Shown here: positions 28,758 through 37,246 of the stretch, piece after piece
Numbering within the stretch: the first letter of the stretch is position 1
Layout: each line of letters begins with the position of its first letter
DNA from: Sphingomonadaceae bacterium
GTDB lineage: Bacteria > Pseudomonadota > Alphaproteobacteria > Sphingomonadales > Sphingomonadaceae
Reading direction: 5' to 3'
Length of the DNA: 64,000 nucleotides
Assembly: GCA_025359425.1 (NCBI GenBank)
Contig: JANYGC010000100.1
Coordinates: 81,365 to 145,364 of the forward strand
Translations under genes and position numbers: made by a program
Notes under the pieces: generated by a model
Told to the model about the DNA's origin: nothing
Databases searched by the model: none
The model's input: only the letters and a program-made list of their open reading frames with translations

Positions 28758-29623
28758 AGAAACTCGCGCACCTCGGCCATGAAGCGATCGAACTGGTCGT
28801 GGTGGAGCCAGTGCCCGGCGTTCTCGAACTCGACCGTGCGGCGGTCGGCGAACACGTTCGCGCGGCCATCCAATTCGGGGTTGGAAGCCCAGCTGTCCGA
28901 CCCATAAAGCAGCAGCACCGGGCAAGTGATCGCGCGCCACAACTGGTCGGTAAGCTCGTCGGGCACATCCGCGAATGGCCAGACGTTGAGATAGGAATCG
29001 AACTTCCAGCTCCAGGTCCCGTCCTCGTTGCGGCTCGCGCCGTGGATTGTCAGGTGCCGCGCTTGTTCATCGGTAAGGAAGCCGTTTTCCTCCTTCATGC
29101 GGGCATAGGCCGCCTCGATGCTCGGGTAGCGGCGCGGGATTCGTCCGGCGGCCTTGCGGCGTTCGTCGATCCATTTGCGAAAGCGGTTGGCATAGCCTGC
29201 GGCCTCGCGCTCGGCGCGGACCTTGGGGGAGGGGCCGAGCCCTTCGATATTGATCAGCTTGCGGACCTTTTCGGGGTAGAGCCCGGTGTAGCGCGTCGCG
29301 ATGTTGCCGCCGAGCGAATGGGCGATGATCGTGACTTCGTCATGGCCCAAGGTATGGACCAGCTGCGCGAAGTCATAGACGAAAGCGGCCATTTCGTAGT
29401 TTCCGTCGGGCGCCCAGGCGCTGTCGCCGTGGCCGCGCAGGTCGGGGGCGATCACGTGCCAGTCGCGCGCCAGCACCTCGGCCACCCAGTCCCAGCTGCG
29501 CGAATGGTCGCGCCCGCCGTGCTGGAGGATTAATGTCGGTGCGGAAGGATTGCCCCAATCGACGTAGTGCAGCTTGAGCCGCTGCGAGATGAAGCTGTTG
29601 GCGGTGGGTCCGAAGGTCGTCAT
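28754..29623 (-). CDS. alpha/beta hydrolase
   Basis: A 289-residue hydrolase with the nucleophile elbow AHSLGG (S103), an acid in LLYGSDSW and the final His in ENAGHWLHHD. The oxyanion region is LILQHGGRDHSRSW. It is close to epoxide hydrolase or haloalkane dehalogenase-like proteins, but lacks their specific residues; the substrate is unknown. Divergent from trxB with 137 nt between the starts. Confidence 0.9.
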   Translation of the reverse strand: MTTFGPTANSFISQRLKLHYVDWGNPSAPTLILQHGGRDHSRSWDWVAEVLARDWHVIAPDLRGHGDSAWAPDGNYEMAAFVYDFAQLVHTLGHDEVTIIAHSLGGNIATRYTGLYPEKVRKLINIEGLGPSPKVRAEREAAGYANRFRKWIDERRKAAGRIPRRYPSIEAAYARMKEENGFLTDEQARHLTIHGASRNEDGTWSWKFDSYLNVWPFADVPDELTDQLWRAITCPVLLLYGSDSWASNPELDGRANVFADRRTVEFENAGHWLHHDQFDRFMAEVREFL

Positions 29624-29760
29624 GGGGCAGCCAATTGCGCGTTTTACCCAGTCGCGTCAACGCCCCGTCACCGCTCCAGCCAATCGGGGAAAGCCGCGCC
29701 AACGGGACTCGCCAATCGGACGGTCAATACCTATCTGGTGCCCCGCACAGGGAGAATTTC

Positions 29761-30714
29761 ATGGCGACACATACCACCCGCATGCTGATCATCGGCTCCG
29801 GCCCGGCGGGGCTCTCAGCCGCAATCTATGGCGCGCGCGCGGGGTTGAAGCCAATCGTGGTGCAGGGCCTGCAGCCCGGCGGCCAGCTGACCATCACCAC
29901 CGACGTCGAGAACTACCCCGGCTTCCGCGATGTGATTCAGGGGCCGTGGCTGATGGCGGAAATGCAGGCCCAGGCCGAGCACGTTGGCACGCGGATGCTG
30001 TGGGATACGATCGTTTCGGTCGACCTCAAGACCTGGCCGTTCCGCGCCGTCGGCGATGGCGGCGACATCTATGAGGGCGAAACGCTGGTGATTGCCACCG
30101 GCGCGCAGGCCAAGTGGCTCGGCGTGCCGGGCGAGCTCGAGCTTTCGGGCAAGGGCGTTTCGGCCTGCGCGACCTGCGACGGGTTCTTCTACCGCGGCAA
30201 GAAAGTGGTGGTGATCGGCGGCGGCAACACTGCGGTCGAAGAAGCACTCTACATGACCAACCATTCGCAGGACGTGACGCTGATTCACCGCCGCGATTCG
30301 CTGCGCTGCGAGAAAATCCTCGAAGACCGGCTGGTTGCCAATCCGCATATCAAGGTGCTGTGGAACAAGGCGGTCGATCATTTTGTCGGCGGCGCGACCG
30401 GGCTGACCGGGGTGTCGCTCAAAGACACGGTGACTGGCGCGGTTTCGGTCGAGCCAACCGACGGCGCGTTTGTGGCGATCGGCCATGCGCCTTCGACCGA
30501 GCTGTTCAAGGACCAGCTCGCCGCCGATGCGACCGGTTATCTGATTGTCGAGCCCGGCACGCCCAAGACTGCAATTCCGGGCGTGTTCGCCTGCGGTGAT
30601 GTGATGGACCACGTCTATCGCCAGGCGGTGACCGCAGCTGGTACCGGCTGCATGGCCGCGCTTGACGCCGAGCGGTTTCTGGCGGCACGCGAACATCGGC
30701 AGGCGCGGGATTAG
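29761..30714 (+). CDS. trxB: thioredoxin-disulfide reductase
   Basis: Flavoenzyme that reduces thioredoxin with NADPH. It has 317 residues. The FAD site is IGSGPAGLSAA (11-21), the redox pair C136/C139 is in ACATCDGFFYRGK, the NADPH motif is VIGGGNTAVEEA, and the second FAD site is GVFACGDV. GGGAGAATTTC precedes the ATG at 29761. The frame stays open upstream to 29635 without similarity. Confidence 0.96.
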   Translation: MATHTTRMLIIGSGPAGLSAAIYGARAGLKPIVVQGLQPGGQLTITTDVENYPGFRDVIQGPWLMAEMQAQAEHVGTRMLWDTIVSVDLKTWPFRAVGDGGDIYEGETLVIATGAQAKWLGVPGELELSGKGVSACATCDGFFYRGKKVVVIGGGNTAVEEALYMTNHSQDVTLIHRRDSLRCEKILEDRLVANPHIKVLWNKAVDHFVGGATGLTGVSLKDTVTGAVSVEPTDGAFVAIGHAPSTELFKDQLAADATGYLIVEPGTPKTAIPGVFACGDVMDHVYRQAVTAAGTGCMAALDAERFLAAREHRQARD

Positions 30715-30743
30715 GTATCAGACTTTCTCCGTCTCACCGACCC

Positions 30744-30878
30744 CGTTCGTCCTGAGGAGGCACCTCGAAGCCGCAGGCTGAGGAGCCGTCTCGAAGGCCC
30801 AGCGCCGCGCGAGATGCTTCGAGACGGGCCTGCGACCCTCCGCTCCGCTTCGGGATCAGTCCTTCCTCAGCACAAACG
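30744..30878. repeat. intergenic palindromic repeat element
   Basis: A 135-nt imperfect palindrome. The outer arms are CGTTCGTCCTGAGGA (30744-30758) and TCCTCAGCACAAACG (30864-30878), matching at 13 of 15 positions. The inner arms CCGTCTCGAAG (30786-30796) and CTTCGAGACGG (30817-30827) match perfectly over 11 nt. The outer sequence is the common intergenic repeat of sphingomonads. It sits between convergent genes trxB and hydrolase 1, one of only two roomy convergent junctions between protein genes here, so it may end transcription from both sides. Confidence 0.85.
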
Positions 30879-30894
30879 GTGAGAGTGGACTGGA

Positions 30895-31701
30895 CTAACC
30901 CAGCGAACGCAGCGCGCCCAATAGCTGGCCTTGCAGCCAGATCCGCGCTTGCGGTTCGACAAAGCTGTGTCCGGCCTTGGGGCAAATCCTTAGCCGCTGA
31001 TCGGCTGCATTCCAGTATGACAGAAAGGTCTGGCCGGTGCGGTCATGCTCGACAATCAGCAGGGTGACAGCGCCGGAGAATTGCGCGAGGCCAGCAGCCA
31101 TATTCTGTGCCAGCGAGCCGGGCGGCGGGGCGGGTTTGATCGCATCGGCCAGGCTGTCCGCCATCTGGCGTACTTTCACCTTGCCGCTCAGCAGCCGCAG
31201 CAGCGCGCGGGGATCGGTCAAGCGGCGCAGGTAATGCGCCCGGATCGCGCCGGGGGTCATCTGCGGCTGCGGTTCGGCCTCAGGCTCGGCCTCGGCTTCC
31301 GGCTCACAGGTCCACGGATTGGCCAAGACGAGCGCATCGCACCCCTGGCCTTGCGCCAGCATCAAAGCGCTCGCCGCATCGCAATTGCCGTAAGCGGCGA
31401 TGTGCTTCAGGCGCGGAAAAGCGATGCGAAATGCTGCGATCGCGGCGGCAATATCGTCGGCGTTCTGGGAAAATCCGGCGTTGAAGCCGCTGCTATCACC
31501 CACCCCGCGGCGGTCGAAGCGCATCACCGGAAAGCCCGCTGCGGAAATCTTCTGCGCCAGTTCGGCGTGGCTGCCATAAGGCCCGCAGCGCAGTTCATTG
31601 CCGCCGGTGACGATCAGCAGTCCGGCCGGCGCCGCGGCAGGATCGAGCGTGCCGATCAGCCGGTCGCCGTTGCAATCGAACGCGATGTGGCGGCGGGTCA
31701 A
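30895..31701 (-). CDS. exosortase A-associated hydrolase 1
   Basis: A 268-residue alpha/beta hydrolase of the group always found with XrtA loci. It opens FDCNGDRLIGTLDPAAAPAGLL with LLIVTGGNELRCGPYGSH (oxyanion part) and VMRFDRRGVGDSSG. The nucleophile position reads AYGNCDAASA, with Cys or Asn in place of the usual Gly-x-Ser-x-Gly, and the C-terminal His is in CPKAGHSFVEP. An acidic insert of repeated Glu-Ala-Glu-Pro near 165 is specific to this protein. It starts with TTG at 31701 inside the stop of hydrolase 2 (TTGA). The reaction is unknown. Confidence 0.88.
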   Translation of the reverse strand: MTRRHIAFDCNGDRLIGTLDPAAAPAGLLIVTGGNELRCGPYGSHAELAQKISAAGFPVMRFDRRGVGDSSGFNAGFSQNADDIAAAIAAFRIAFPRLKHIAAYGNCDAASALMLAQGQGCDALVLANPWTCEPEAEAEPEAEPQPQMTPGAIRAHYLRRLTDPRALLRLLSGKVKVRQMADSLADAIKPAPPPGSLAQNMAAGLAQFSGAVTLLIVEHDRTGQTFLSYWNAADQRLRICPKAGHSFVEPQARIWLQGQLLGALRSLG

Positions 31702-32381
31702 GCTGCCACCCCGATCGCCACGATCGCCGCCAGCGCATCGGCCTGCGCGCGGTCTTCGTCCGCTTCGGCGCGCAGCCACAGCGCCCCGCCGCCGAGCAAT
31801 TCGTGTTCGATTGCGGTGATGCCGGGCTGCTTGCCGGGAACCAGTTCGCCCATTTGCCGCAGCATTTCGCCCGACAGCGAATATCCGGCCAGCTCCAGCC
31901 CCATCGCCAGGCCATGCTCCATCAGCGTGTCGAGCGATTCTTCGCGCCCAGCTTCGCGTGAGGCGAGGATCCGCGCACGCAGCATGGTCTTGAGCAGGCT
32001 TGCGCCTTTGACCGGGGCATAATGCCAGCCGCCCAGCTTGCCCGGCAGCACGAGCCCGCCGCCGCGCAACGCGAGCACGTGGGTTGCCTCGAAATGGCGG
32101 GCCGCAGCCTCGATTGCCATGCGCCAGTCTTCGGGCTCGATCAGCGCGAGATCCTGCTCGCTCTCATTAAGCCCGGGCAGGTCGGGCAGGATGCAGTCGA
32201 TCCCCGCACCGTCGAGCCGCCGCATCACTTCGGTGGTGAAGCGCCGCAGCTTGTGGCCTTCATCGAATAGCGCCGGCGCGATCAGCACCCGGCAGTTGCG
32301 GCCTTGGTCAAAGGTCAGCGCATATTCCTGTGCCGCCGCGCCGCCGCCGGGCAGGGGGCAAGGGTACGTCGCAGGTGTCAC
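31698..32381 (-). CDS. exosortase A-associated hydrolase 2
   Basis: A 227-residue protein related to alpha/beta hydrolases: RVLIAPALFDEGHKLRRFT near the start, CILPDLPGLNESEQDL, and ALRGGGLVL at the nucleophile elbow, where Ser is replaced by Gly. It may therefore be catalytically dead or use another residue. It starts with GTG overlapping the ACP gene stop (GTGA) and ends overlapping the start of hydrolase 1. The gene order ACP-hydrolase 2-hydrolase 1 is a conserved part of XrtA loci. Confidence 0.85.
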   Translation of the reverse strand: MTPATYPCPLPGGGAAAQEYALTFDQGRNCRVLIAPALFDEGHKLRRFTTEVMRRLDGAGIDCILPDLPGLNESEQDLALIEPEDWRMAIEAAARHFEATHVLALRGGGLVLPGKLGGWHYAPVKGASLLKTMLRARILASREAGREESLDTLMEHGLAMGLELAGYSLSGEMLRQMGELVPGKQPGITAIEHELLGGGALWLRAEADEDRAQADALAAIVAIGVAA

Positions 32382-32638
32382 CCGGCATCCCGCTTGGTGC
32401 GGGTGAACGCGAGCAGCCTGCCGTAAGTTTCGAAAATGTCGCCGTCGATCTCGTCTTCGTCGATTCTGATATCGAGCCGGTCTTCCATCTCGGTGAGCAA
32501 TCCCGCGACCGCCATCGAATCGAGTTCGGGCAAGTCGCCAAACAGGCCGGTGTCGGCGGTGAAGGCCGCTACCTGGTCGGGCTTGAGCCCCAGCACATCG
32601 GCCAGAATGGCGCGCAGCTTGCGGTCGGTCGTATCCAT
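32378..32638 (-). CDS. exosortase A-associated acyl carrier protein
   Basis: An 86-residue carrier distinct from AcpP. The phosphopantetheine serine lies in LPELDSMAVAGLL. The C-terminus FTRTKRDAG is basic. It is the probable partner of the AMP-forming ligase at 33657-35180, which would load it. The ATG at 32638 is the family start; the open frame continues upstream into the GNAT gene. Coupled to hydrolase 2 by GTGA. Confidence 0.9.
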   Translation of the reverse strand: MDTTDRKLRAILADVLGLKPDQVAAFTADTGLFGDLPELDSMAVAGLLTEMEDRLDIRIDEDEIDGDIFETYGRLLAFTRTKRDAG

Positions 32639-32648
32639 CGCGCAGCCT

Positions 32649-33623
32649 CTAACCGCGAGCGACCATGCGGCGCAAGCGCTCGCGCACGATCGCGGGCCAG
32701 TTTTGCGGGTTGCCGGGCCGGTAGCAGTCAAGCCGGTAGCGCGGACGCACCGCTTCCATCCAGTCGCGCTTGTAGCCATCGTCGCCGGTGCCGAAGTCGA
32801 CCAGTCCGACCCGGTCACGGTCGATCACGTGCTCGAACAGCGCCGCGCTGAGCGTGGTGCCGGGCGAAAGCGGCTTGGAACCCTCGGTGTGCGCGAGCTT
32901 GTGAATATAGGCGGTGCCGTTCTCGACGGTCCAGAATTGCGCCGCGACCGGAATGCCATCGGCATAGGCCAACCCGAGCCGGAGTCGCCCGGCCTGCGCC
33001 TCGGCTTTGGCGAAGGCGCGCAGAAACGCCGGCGAGCCTTCGCCGGGCTTCCAGCTTTCCGCGTAGATTGCTTCGTAAGCGGCCCAGCTGGAAGAATTGA
33101 ACTTTGTTTCAATGGCTACTACGACTTTGTTCGCCTTTCGCTTGAGCGTGGTGCGCAGTTGCCCAGGACGCCCGGCGAGAAATTCGGCATAGCTTCGGCC
33201 GGCCACCGGCAGCACATGATTGACGTCGCATTGGCTGCGGAAGGTGACCCAGCCGGCGGCACGGAAGGCCTCATCGAGGCGAGCTGCCTCGCCATGCTCA
33301 TCGGGAAGAGGCGACAGCGAGAGCCTCGCGGTTTGCCGGGCCAGATCGCGTACCAATGCTGTCAGCACTGCCATGCCGCCCGGCGTGACCACAGGCTGCC
33401 AAGTGAAGTTGTACCAGTTGGCCAGTGCCGCCAGTCCGTCAGCGGTGCGTTGCAGCGGCATTACCGCGTGCTCGTCACCGTCACTCGCCACTGCGATCAG
33501 CGGGACGAGACCGCAATGCTCCGCCAGTTCCCGCCACCATTCGATCCGGTCGAACGGAGCAGGTGCAGGCACAGCGCCGCCTTGCACTTCGTTAAGATCA
33601 TCGTGATAGTTAACCACGAACAC
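32649..33623 (-). CDS. GNAT/FemAB-like protein at the XrtA locus
   Basis: A 324-residue protein of the BioF2/CelD-like GNAT acyltransferase type. Its C-terminal half carries RTTLKRKANKV, YAESWKPGEGSPAF, GIPVAAQFWTVENGTAYIHK and LVDFGTGDDGYKRDW, as in proteins that aminoacylate or acylate polysaccharides and lipids. It is a second such protein in the locus besides the one at 43717-44793. The start is uncertain: GTG at 33623 fits best, with a second GTG two codons on. It lies 10 nt before the ACP gene and is divergent from the ligase. Confidence 0.82.
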   Translation of the reverse strand: MFVVNYHDDLNEVQGGAVPAPAPFDRIEWWRELAEHCGLVPLIAVASDGDEHAVMPLQRTADGLAALANWYNFTWQPVVTPGGMAVLTALVRDLARQTARLSLSPLPDEHGEAARLDEAFRAAGWVTFRSQCDVNHVLPVAGRSYAEFLAGRPGQLRTTLKRKANKVVVAIETKFNSSSWAAYEAIYAESWKPGEGSPAFLRAFAKAEAQAGRLRLGLAYADGIPVAAQFWTVENGTAYIHKLAHTEGSKPLSPGTTLSAALFEHVIDRDRVGLVDFGTGDDGYKRDWMEAVRPRYRLDCYRPGNPQNWPAIVRERLRRMVARG

Positions 33624-33656
33624 AGCGCACTTTCTGTTCCCGGAGCCACCCGACCC

Positions 33657-35180
33657 TTGCCTAGCCCGCCCGAAACCGCGATCCGGCCGCTCGACCATCT
33701 CGCGCTGCGCGGCGCTGACGCGGCACCGGCTGTGGTGCTGCGCGGGGAGACTCTTAACTACAAGGACTTAAGGGATCGTGTCGCGCGGCTCGCGGGCTGG
33801 CTGCACAGCGTGGTGCCAGAAGAGGGTGCCCGCGTGGCGAGCTGGGCGGCGAAAGGCGAGCTGACCTGCCTGATGCCGCTGGCTGCCGCACGCGCCGGAC
33901 TGGTGCACGTGCCGGTCAATCCGCTGCTCAAACGGGCTCAAGTGGCGCACATAATGGCCGACAGTGGGGCGAGCCTGCTGATCGGCACCCCGGCGCGGCT
34001 GGCTACGCTGACGGTAGAAGATTTACCGATTAACTGCCGCGTATTGCACGAAGAGGCTGCGCTAGTCTCTGCGCTCGCCGCGCAACCACTCAGCCCATCG
34101 CAAGCCGATCCCGCTGCGCTCGCGGCAATCCTTTATACCAGCGGTTCGACGGGCAAGCCCAAAGGCGTGATGCTGAGCCACGCCAATATGTGGCTGGGGG
34201 CTGACAGCGTGGCGGAATACCTGGCTTTGACGCCGGACGACGTAACTCTGGCGGTGCTGCCGCTGTCGTTCGATTACGGGCAGAACCAGCTGCTGAGCAC
34301 CTGGTACGCCGGGGGCAGTGTGGTGCCGCTGGATTACCTCACTCCGCGCGACGTCGTGAAGGCTGTGGACCGGCATGGCGTCACGACGATGGCGGCGGTG
34401 CCGCCGCTGTGGATACAGCTGACCGAACTTGAATGGCCGGCCGAAACCGCAGCGCGATTGCGGCGGCTGACAAATTCGGGCGGCGCGCTGACGGTCGATC
34501 TGGTGCGCAAATTGCGGGCCTTGTTTCCAGCGGCGCGGTTATTCCCGATGTACGGCCTGACCGAAGCATTCCGCTCGACTTACCTCGATCCGGCGCTGGT
34601 CGAGCTGCATCCGACCTCGATGGGCCGCGCCATTCCGCACGCCGAAGTGCTGGTGATCGGCGATGACGGCGATCTGGCGGGCGATAACGAAGAGGGCGAA
34701 CTGGTCCACTGCGGGCCATTGGTGGCGCAAGGTTACTGGCAGGATGCCGAACACACCGCCGAGCGGTTCAAGCCGGCCCCGGCGATGTCGCGCTATGGCG
34801 GCACGGCGGTGTGGTCGGGTGACCGGGTGCGGCGGGCCGACGATGGCTTGCTCTATTTCGCCGGACGTCGCGACGCGATGATCAAGTCGGCGGGCAACCG
34901 GATCAGCCCGCATGAGATCGAGGACGCGGCGCTGGCGTCAGGTCTGGTGGCCGAGGCGGTTGCCTTGGGCATTCCCGATCCGCGGCTCGGTCACGCGGTG
35001 CATCTGGTGGTGCGCAGCAACGGCGCCAATTCAACTGCGATCGAAGAATTGCCGCGTATCCTGATGCAACATTTGCCGAATTTCATGCAGCCCAAACACA
35101 TCCACTGGCGTGAGGTGATGCCGACTTCGCCCAATGGCAAGATCGACCGCGCGGGTCTCTATGCGGAGCTTGCAGCATGA
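33657..35180 (+). CDS. AMP-forming acyl-CoA/ACP ligase, exosortase A-associated
   Basis: Adenylates a carboxylic acid and passes it to CoA or a carrier. It has about 507 residues. The AMP signature LYTSGSTGKPKG, the MYGLTEAF motif, the SGDRVRRADDGLLYFAGRRD hinge and the C-terminal lysine in SPNGKIDR are all present. The start is uncertain: TTG at 33657 fits the family length; the frame stays open upstream to 32436. It overlaps the decarboxylase gene by ATGA and is the first gene of the plus-strand arm of the XrtA locus. Confidence 0.9.
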   Translation: MPSPPETAIRPLDHLALRGADAAPAVVLRGETLNYKDLRDRVARLAGWLHSVVPEEGARVASWAAKGELTCLMPLAAARAGLVHVPVNPLLKRAQVAHIMADSGASLLIGTPARLATLTVEDLPINCRVLHEEAALVSALAAQPLSPSQADPAALAAILYTSGSTGKPKGVMLSHANMWLGADSVAEYLALTPDDVTLAVLPLSFDYGQNQLLSTWYAGGSVVPLDYLTPRDVVKAVDRHGVTTMAAVPPLWIQLTELEWPAETAARLRRLTNSGGALTVDLVRKLRALFPAARLFPMYGLTEAFRSTYLDPALVELHPTSMGRAIPHAEVLVIGDDGDLAGDNEEGELVHCGPLVAQGYWQDAEHTAERFKPAPAMSRYGGTAVWSGDRVRRADDGLLYFAGRRDAMIKSAGNRISPHEIEDAALASGLVAEAVALGIPDPRLGHAVHLVVRSNGANSTAIEELPRILMQHLPNFMQPKHIHWREVMPTSPNGKIDRAGLYAELAA

Positions 35181-36403
35181 AGCCGCTCGGTCCGATCCCG
35201 CCCGGGTTTGCCATGATCGACGGCGAACTGGCGATCGGCACGCGGACCGCGTCGGCTTTGGTGGCGGAGGCGGGGCAGACCCCGCTGTTCGTCTATTCCA
35301 CCGCGATGATCCGCCGCCGGGTGCGCGATCTGCTGGCTGCTCTGCCGAGCAGAATTGCCATACATTATGCTGTTAAAGCAAATCCATATTGGCCAATTCT
35401 TCATCTCATGTCTGAACTGGTAGATGGGTTTGATATTGCGTCGGCAGGCGAGCTGGCGCTGGTCCAGCAGGCTGGCATAGCGCCGCACCGGATCAGTTTC
35501 GCCGGACCGGGCAAGCGCACTTCTGAACTCGAAGCGGCGATCACCGCCGGGGTCACACTCAACCTCGAATCCGAAGGCGAAGCCGGACGCGCGCTCGATG
35601 CCGCAGCGCGGCTGGGGATTACCCCGCGGCTGGCGATCCGGGTCAACCCCGAGTTCGACCTTAAGGGTTCGGGCATGAAAATGGGCGGCGGGGCCAAGCA
35701 GTTCGGGATCGATGCGGAACGGGTCCCCGCGCTGGCCCGCATGGTCATCGCCAGCGGCGCAGAATGGCGCGGCTTTCACATCTTTGCCGGGAGCCAGGCG
35801 CTGAGCGCTGCGGCGATCATCGACACACAGGCGCAGGCTTTGGCACTGGTTGCGCAGCTGGCCGAAGCCAGCGGTGCCGCCTTGCCGCATTGCAATCTTG
35901 GTGGCGGGCTTGGAATTCCGTACTTTCCGGGCGATGAGCCGGTCGACCTTGCAGCGATCGGTGACGCACTTGGCGAGGCCATGGCGCAGCTTCCGCCCGT
36001 TCTCGCCCAAACCCAATTCTGCCTCGAGCTCGGGCGTTATCTGGTCGGTGAGGCCGGGGTCTATCTCACTGAAATCATTGACCGCAAAGTCAGTCACGGC
36101 GAGACTTTTCTGATCACCGACGGCGGCCTGCATCACCAGCTCGCAGCGAGCGGTAACTTCGGCACCGTGGTGCGCCGCAACTATCCGGTCGCCATTGCCA
36201 CCAAATTCGACGCCCCGGTCCAAGAGGAAGCCAGCGTGGTCGGGTGCCTGTGTACCCCGCTTGACCGCTTGGCCGAAAAGGGCGGATTTCCGCGCGCCGA
36301 AGTCGGCGATCTGGTCGCGGTGTTCTGCGCCGGGGCTTACGGCGCCAGCGCCAGTCCGGCGCAATTTCTCGGCCACGGGCCCGCCGCGGAAATACTGGTT
36401 TAA
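35177..36403 (+). CDS. PLP-dependent decarboxylase, exosortase A-associated
   Basis: A 408-residue fold-type III decarboxylase like LysA. The PLP lysine is in IHYAVKANPYW, the phosphate-binding part in GGGLGIPYF, and the substrate residues in DRKVSHGETFLITDGGLHHQ and VVGCLCTPLD. It probably decarboxylates an amino acid; with the preceding ligase and the ACP it forms a small amine or acyl donor module. The product is not known. Overlaps the ligase stop by 4 nt. Confidence 0.92.
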   Translation: MKPLGPIPPGFAMIDGELAIGTRTASALVAEAGQTPLFVYSTAMIRRRVRDLLAALPSRIAIHYAVKANPYWPILHLMSELVDGFDIASAGELALVQQAGIAPHRISFAGPGKRTSELEAAITAGVTLNLESEGEAGRALDAAARLGITPRLAIRVNPEFDLKGSGMKMGGGAKQFGIDAERVPALARMVIASGAEWRGFHIFAGSQALSAAAIIDTQAQALALVAQLAEASGAALPHCNLGGGLGIPYFPGDEPVDLAAIGDALGEAMAQLPPVLAQTQFCLELGRYLVGEAGVYLTEIIDRKVSHGETFLITDGGLHHQLAASGNFGTVVRRNYPVAIATKFDAPVQEEASVVGCLCTPLDRLAEKGGFPRAEVGDLVAVFCAGAYGASASPAQFLGHGPAAEILV

Positions 36404-36442
36404 GACCTCGCTCAAGCGCCGTCCCAAACCGGGACCGGGCCG

Positions 36443-36465
36443 ATGTGCACACCGAATCTGCACAT
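36443..36465. promoter_or_regulatory. inverted repeat upstream of the export operon
   Basis: ATGTGCA (36443-36449) and TGCACAT (36459-36465) form a perfect 7-nt inverted repeat with a 9-nt spacer, 115 nt before the export lipoprotein gene. It lies in the only sizeable gap of the plus-strand XrtA arm, after the decarboxylase stop. The size and spacing fit a dimeric regulator site. No -35/-10 pair is clear near it. Confidence 0.45.
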
Positions 36466-36579
36466 AAGGCTAACGCAATATTCACCCTTTTTAACGATAG
36501 CGGAGGCTGAAATTTCCGGGTCTGCGCTGCGGGGTGAGCTCTCCTGCGGCAGGGCGCGGCATCACTGAGGGATGTCGTT

Positions 36580-37224
36580 ATGCCAATCAACCGCTTCCAC
36601 CGTCTGCTGGCAGGCAGTGCCATGCTCAGCCTGGCGCTGAGCGGCTGCGCCGGCGGCAGCAGCGGTCCGCAGCTTCCTCCCGCCTCGTTTGTGGCAATGC
36701 AGGAAGGCCCGGGTGAGGATTACATGATCGGGCCGCTTGACGAGCTAACGATCTTCGTATGGCGGAATCCCGAGCTGGGGGCGAAGGTCCAGGTGCGGCC
36801 TGACGGGCGCATCACCACCCCGCTGATTACCGACATGCCGGCGGTCGGCAAGACCCCCAAGATGCTCGCCGACGACATCACCTTGCAGCTTTCGCAATAC
36901 ATCCAGGACCCGCTGGTCTCGGTCATCGTCAACAAGTTTGCCGGGACCTATAGCCAGCAGGTCCGCGTGATTGGAGCAACCGGCAAACCCGCGTCGCTGC
37001 CCTACCGCGCCAACATGACGCTGCTCGATGCGATGATCGCCGTGGGGGGCCTGAGCGAATATGCCGCCGGGAACCGCGCCAAGTTGATCCGCTTCGACAA
37101 GGAAACCGGCAAGCAGGCCGAATACGGGCTGCGGCTGGGCGACCTGCTCAAGCGCGGGGACAGCAAGGCCAACGTCATGCTGATGCCGGGCGACGTGATC
37201 ATCATCCCCGAAAGCCAGTTCTGA
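36580..37224 (+). CDS. Wza-like polysaccharide export lipoprotein, XrtA type
   Basis: A 214-residue outer-membrane lipoprotein. The signal peptide ends in the lipobox LSLALSGC (Cys 24). Two domains follow: the Poly_export domain (YMIGPLDELTIFVWRNPEL, PDGRITTPLI) and a SLBB domain (VRVIGATGKPASLPYR to LMPGDVIIIPES). It builds the polysaccharide channel with the Wzz-like protein encoded 22 nt downstream. It is shorter than Wza because the family here lacks the C-terminal helix barrel. Confidence 0.94.
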   Translation: MPINRFHRLLAGSAMLSLALSGCAGGSSGPQLPPASFVAMQEGPGEDYMIGPLDELTIFVWRNPELGAKVQVRPDGRITTPLITDMPAVGKTPKMLADDITLQLSQYIQDPLVSVIVNKFAGTYSQQVRVIGATGKPASLPYRANMTLLDAMIAVGGLSEYAAGNRAKLIRFDKETGKQAEYGLRLGDLLKRGDSKANVMLMPGDVIIIPESQF

Positions 37225-37246
37225 GCAGGGCGGGCGGGGGCAAGCG

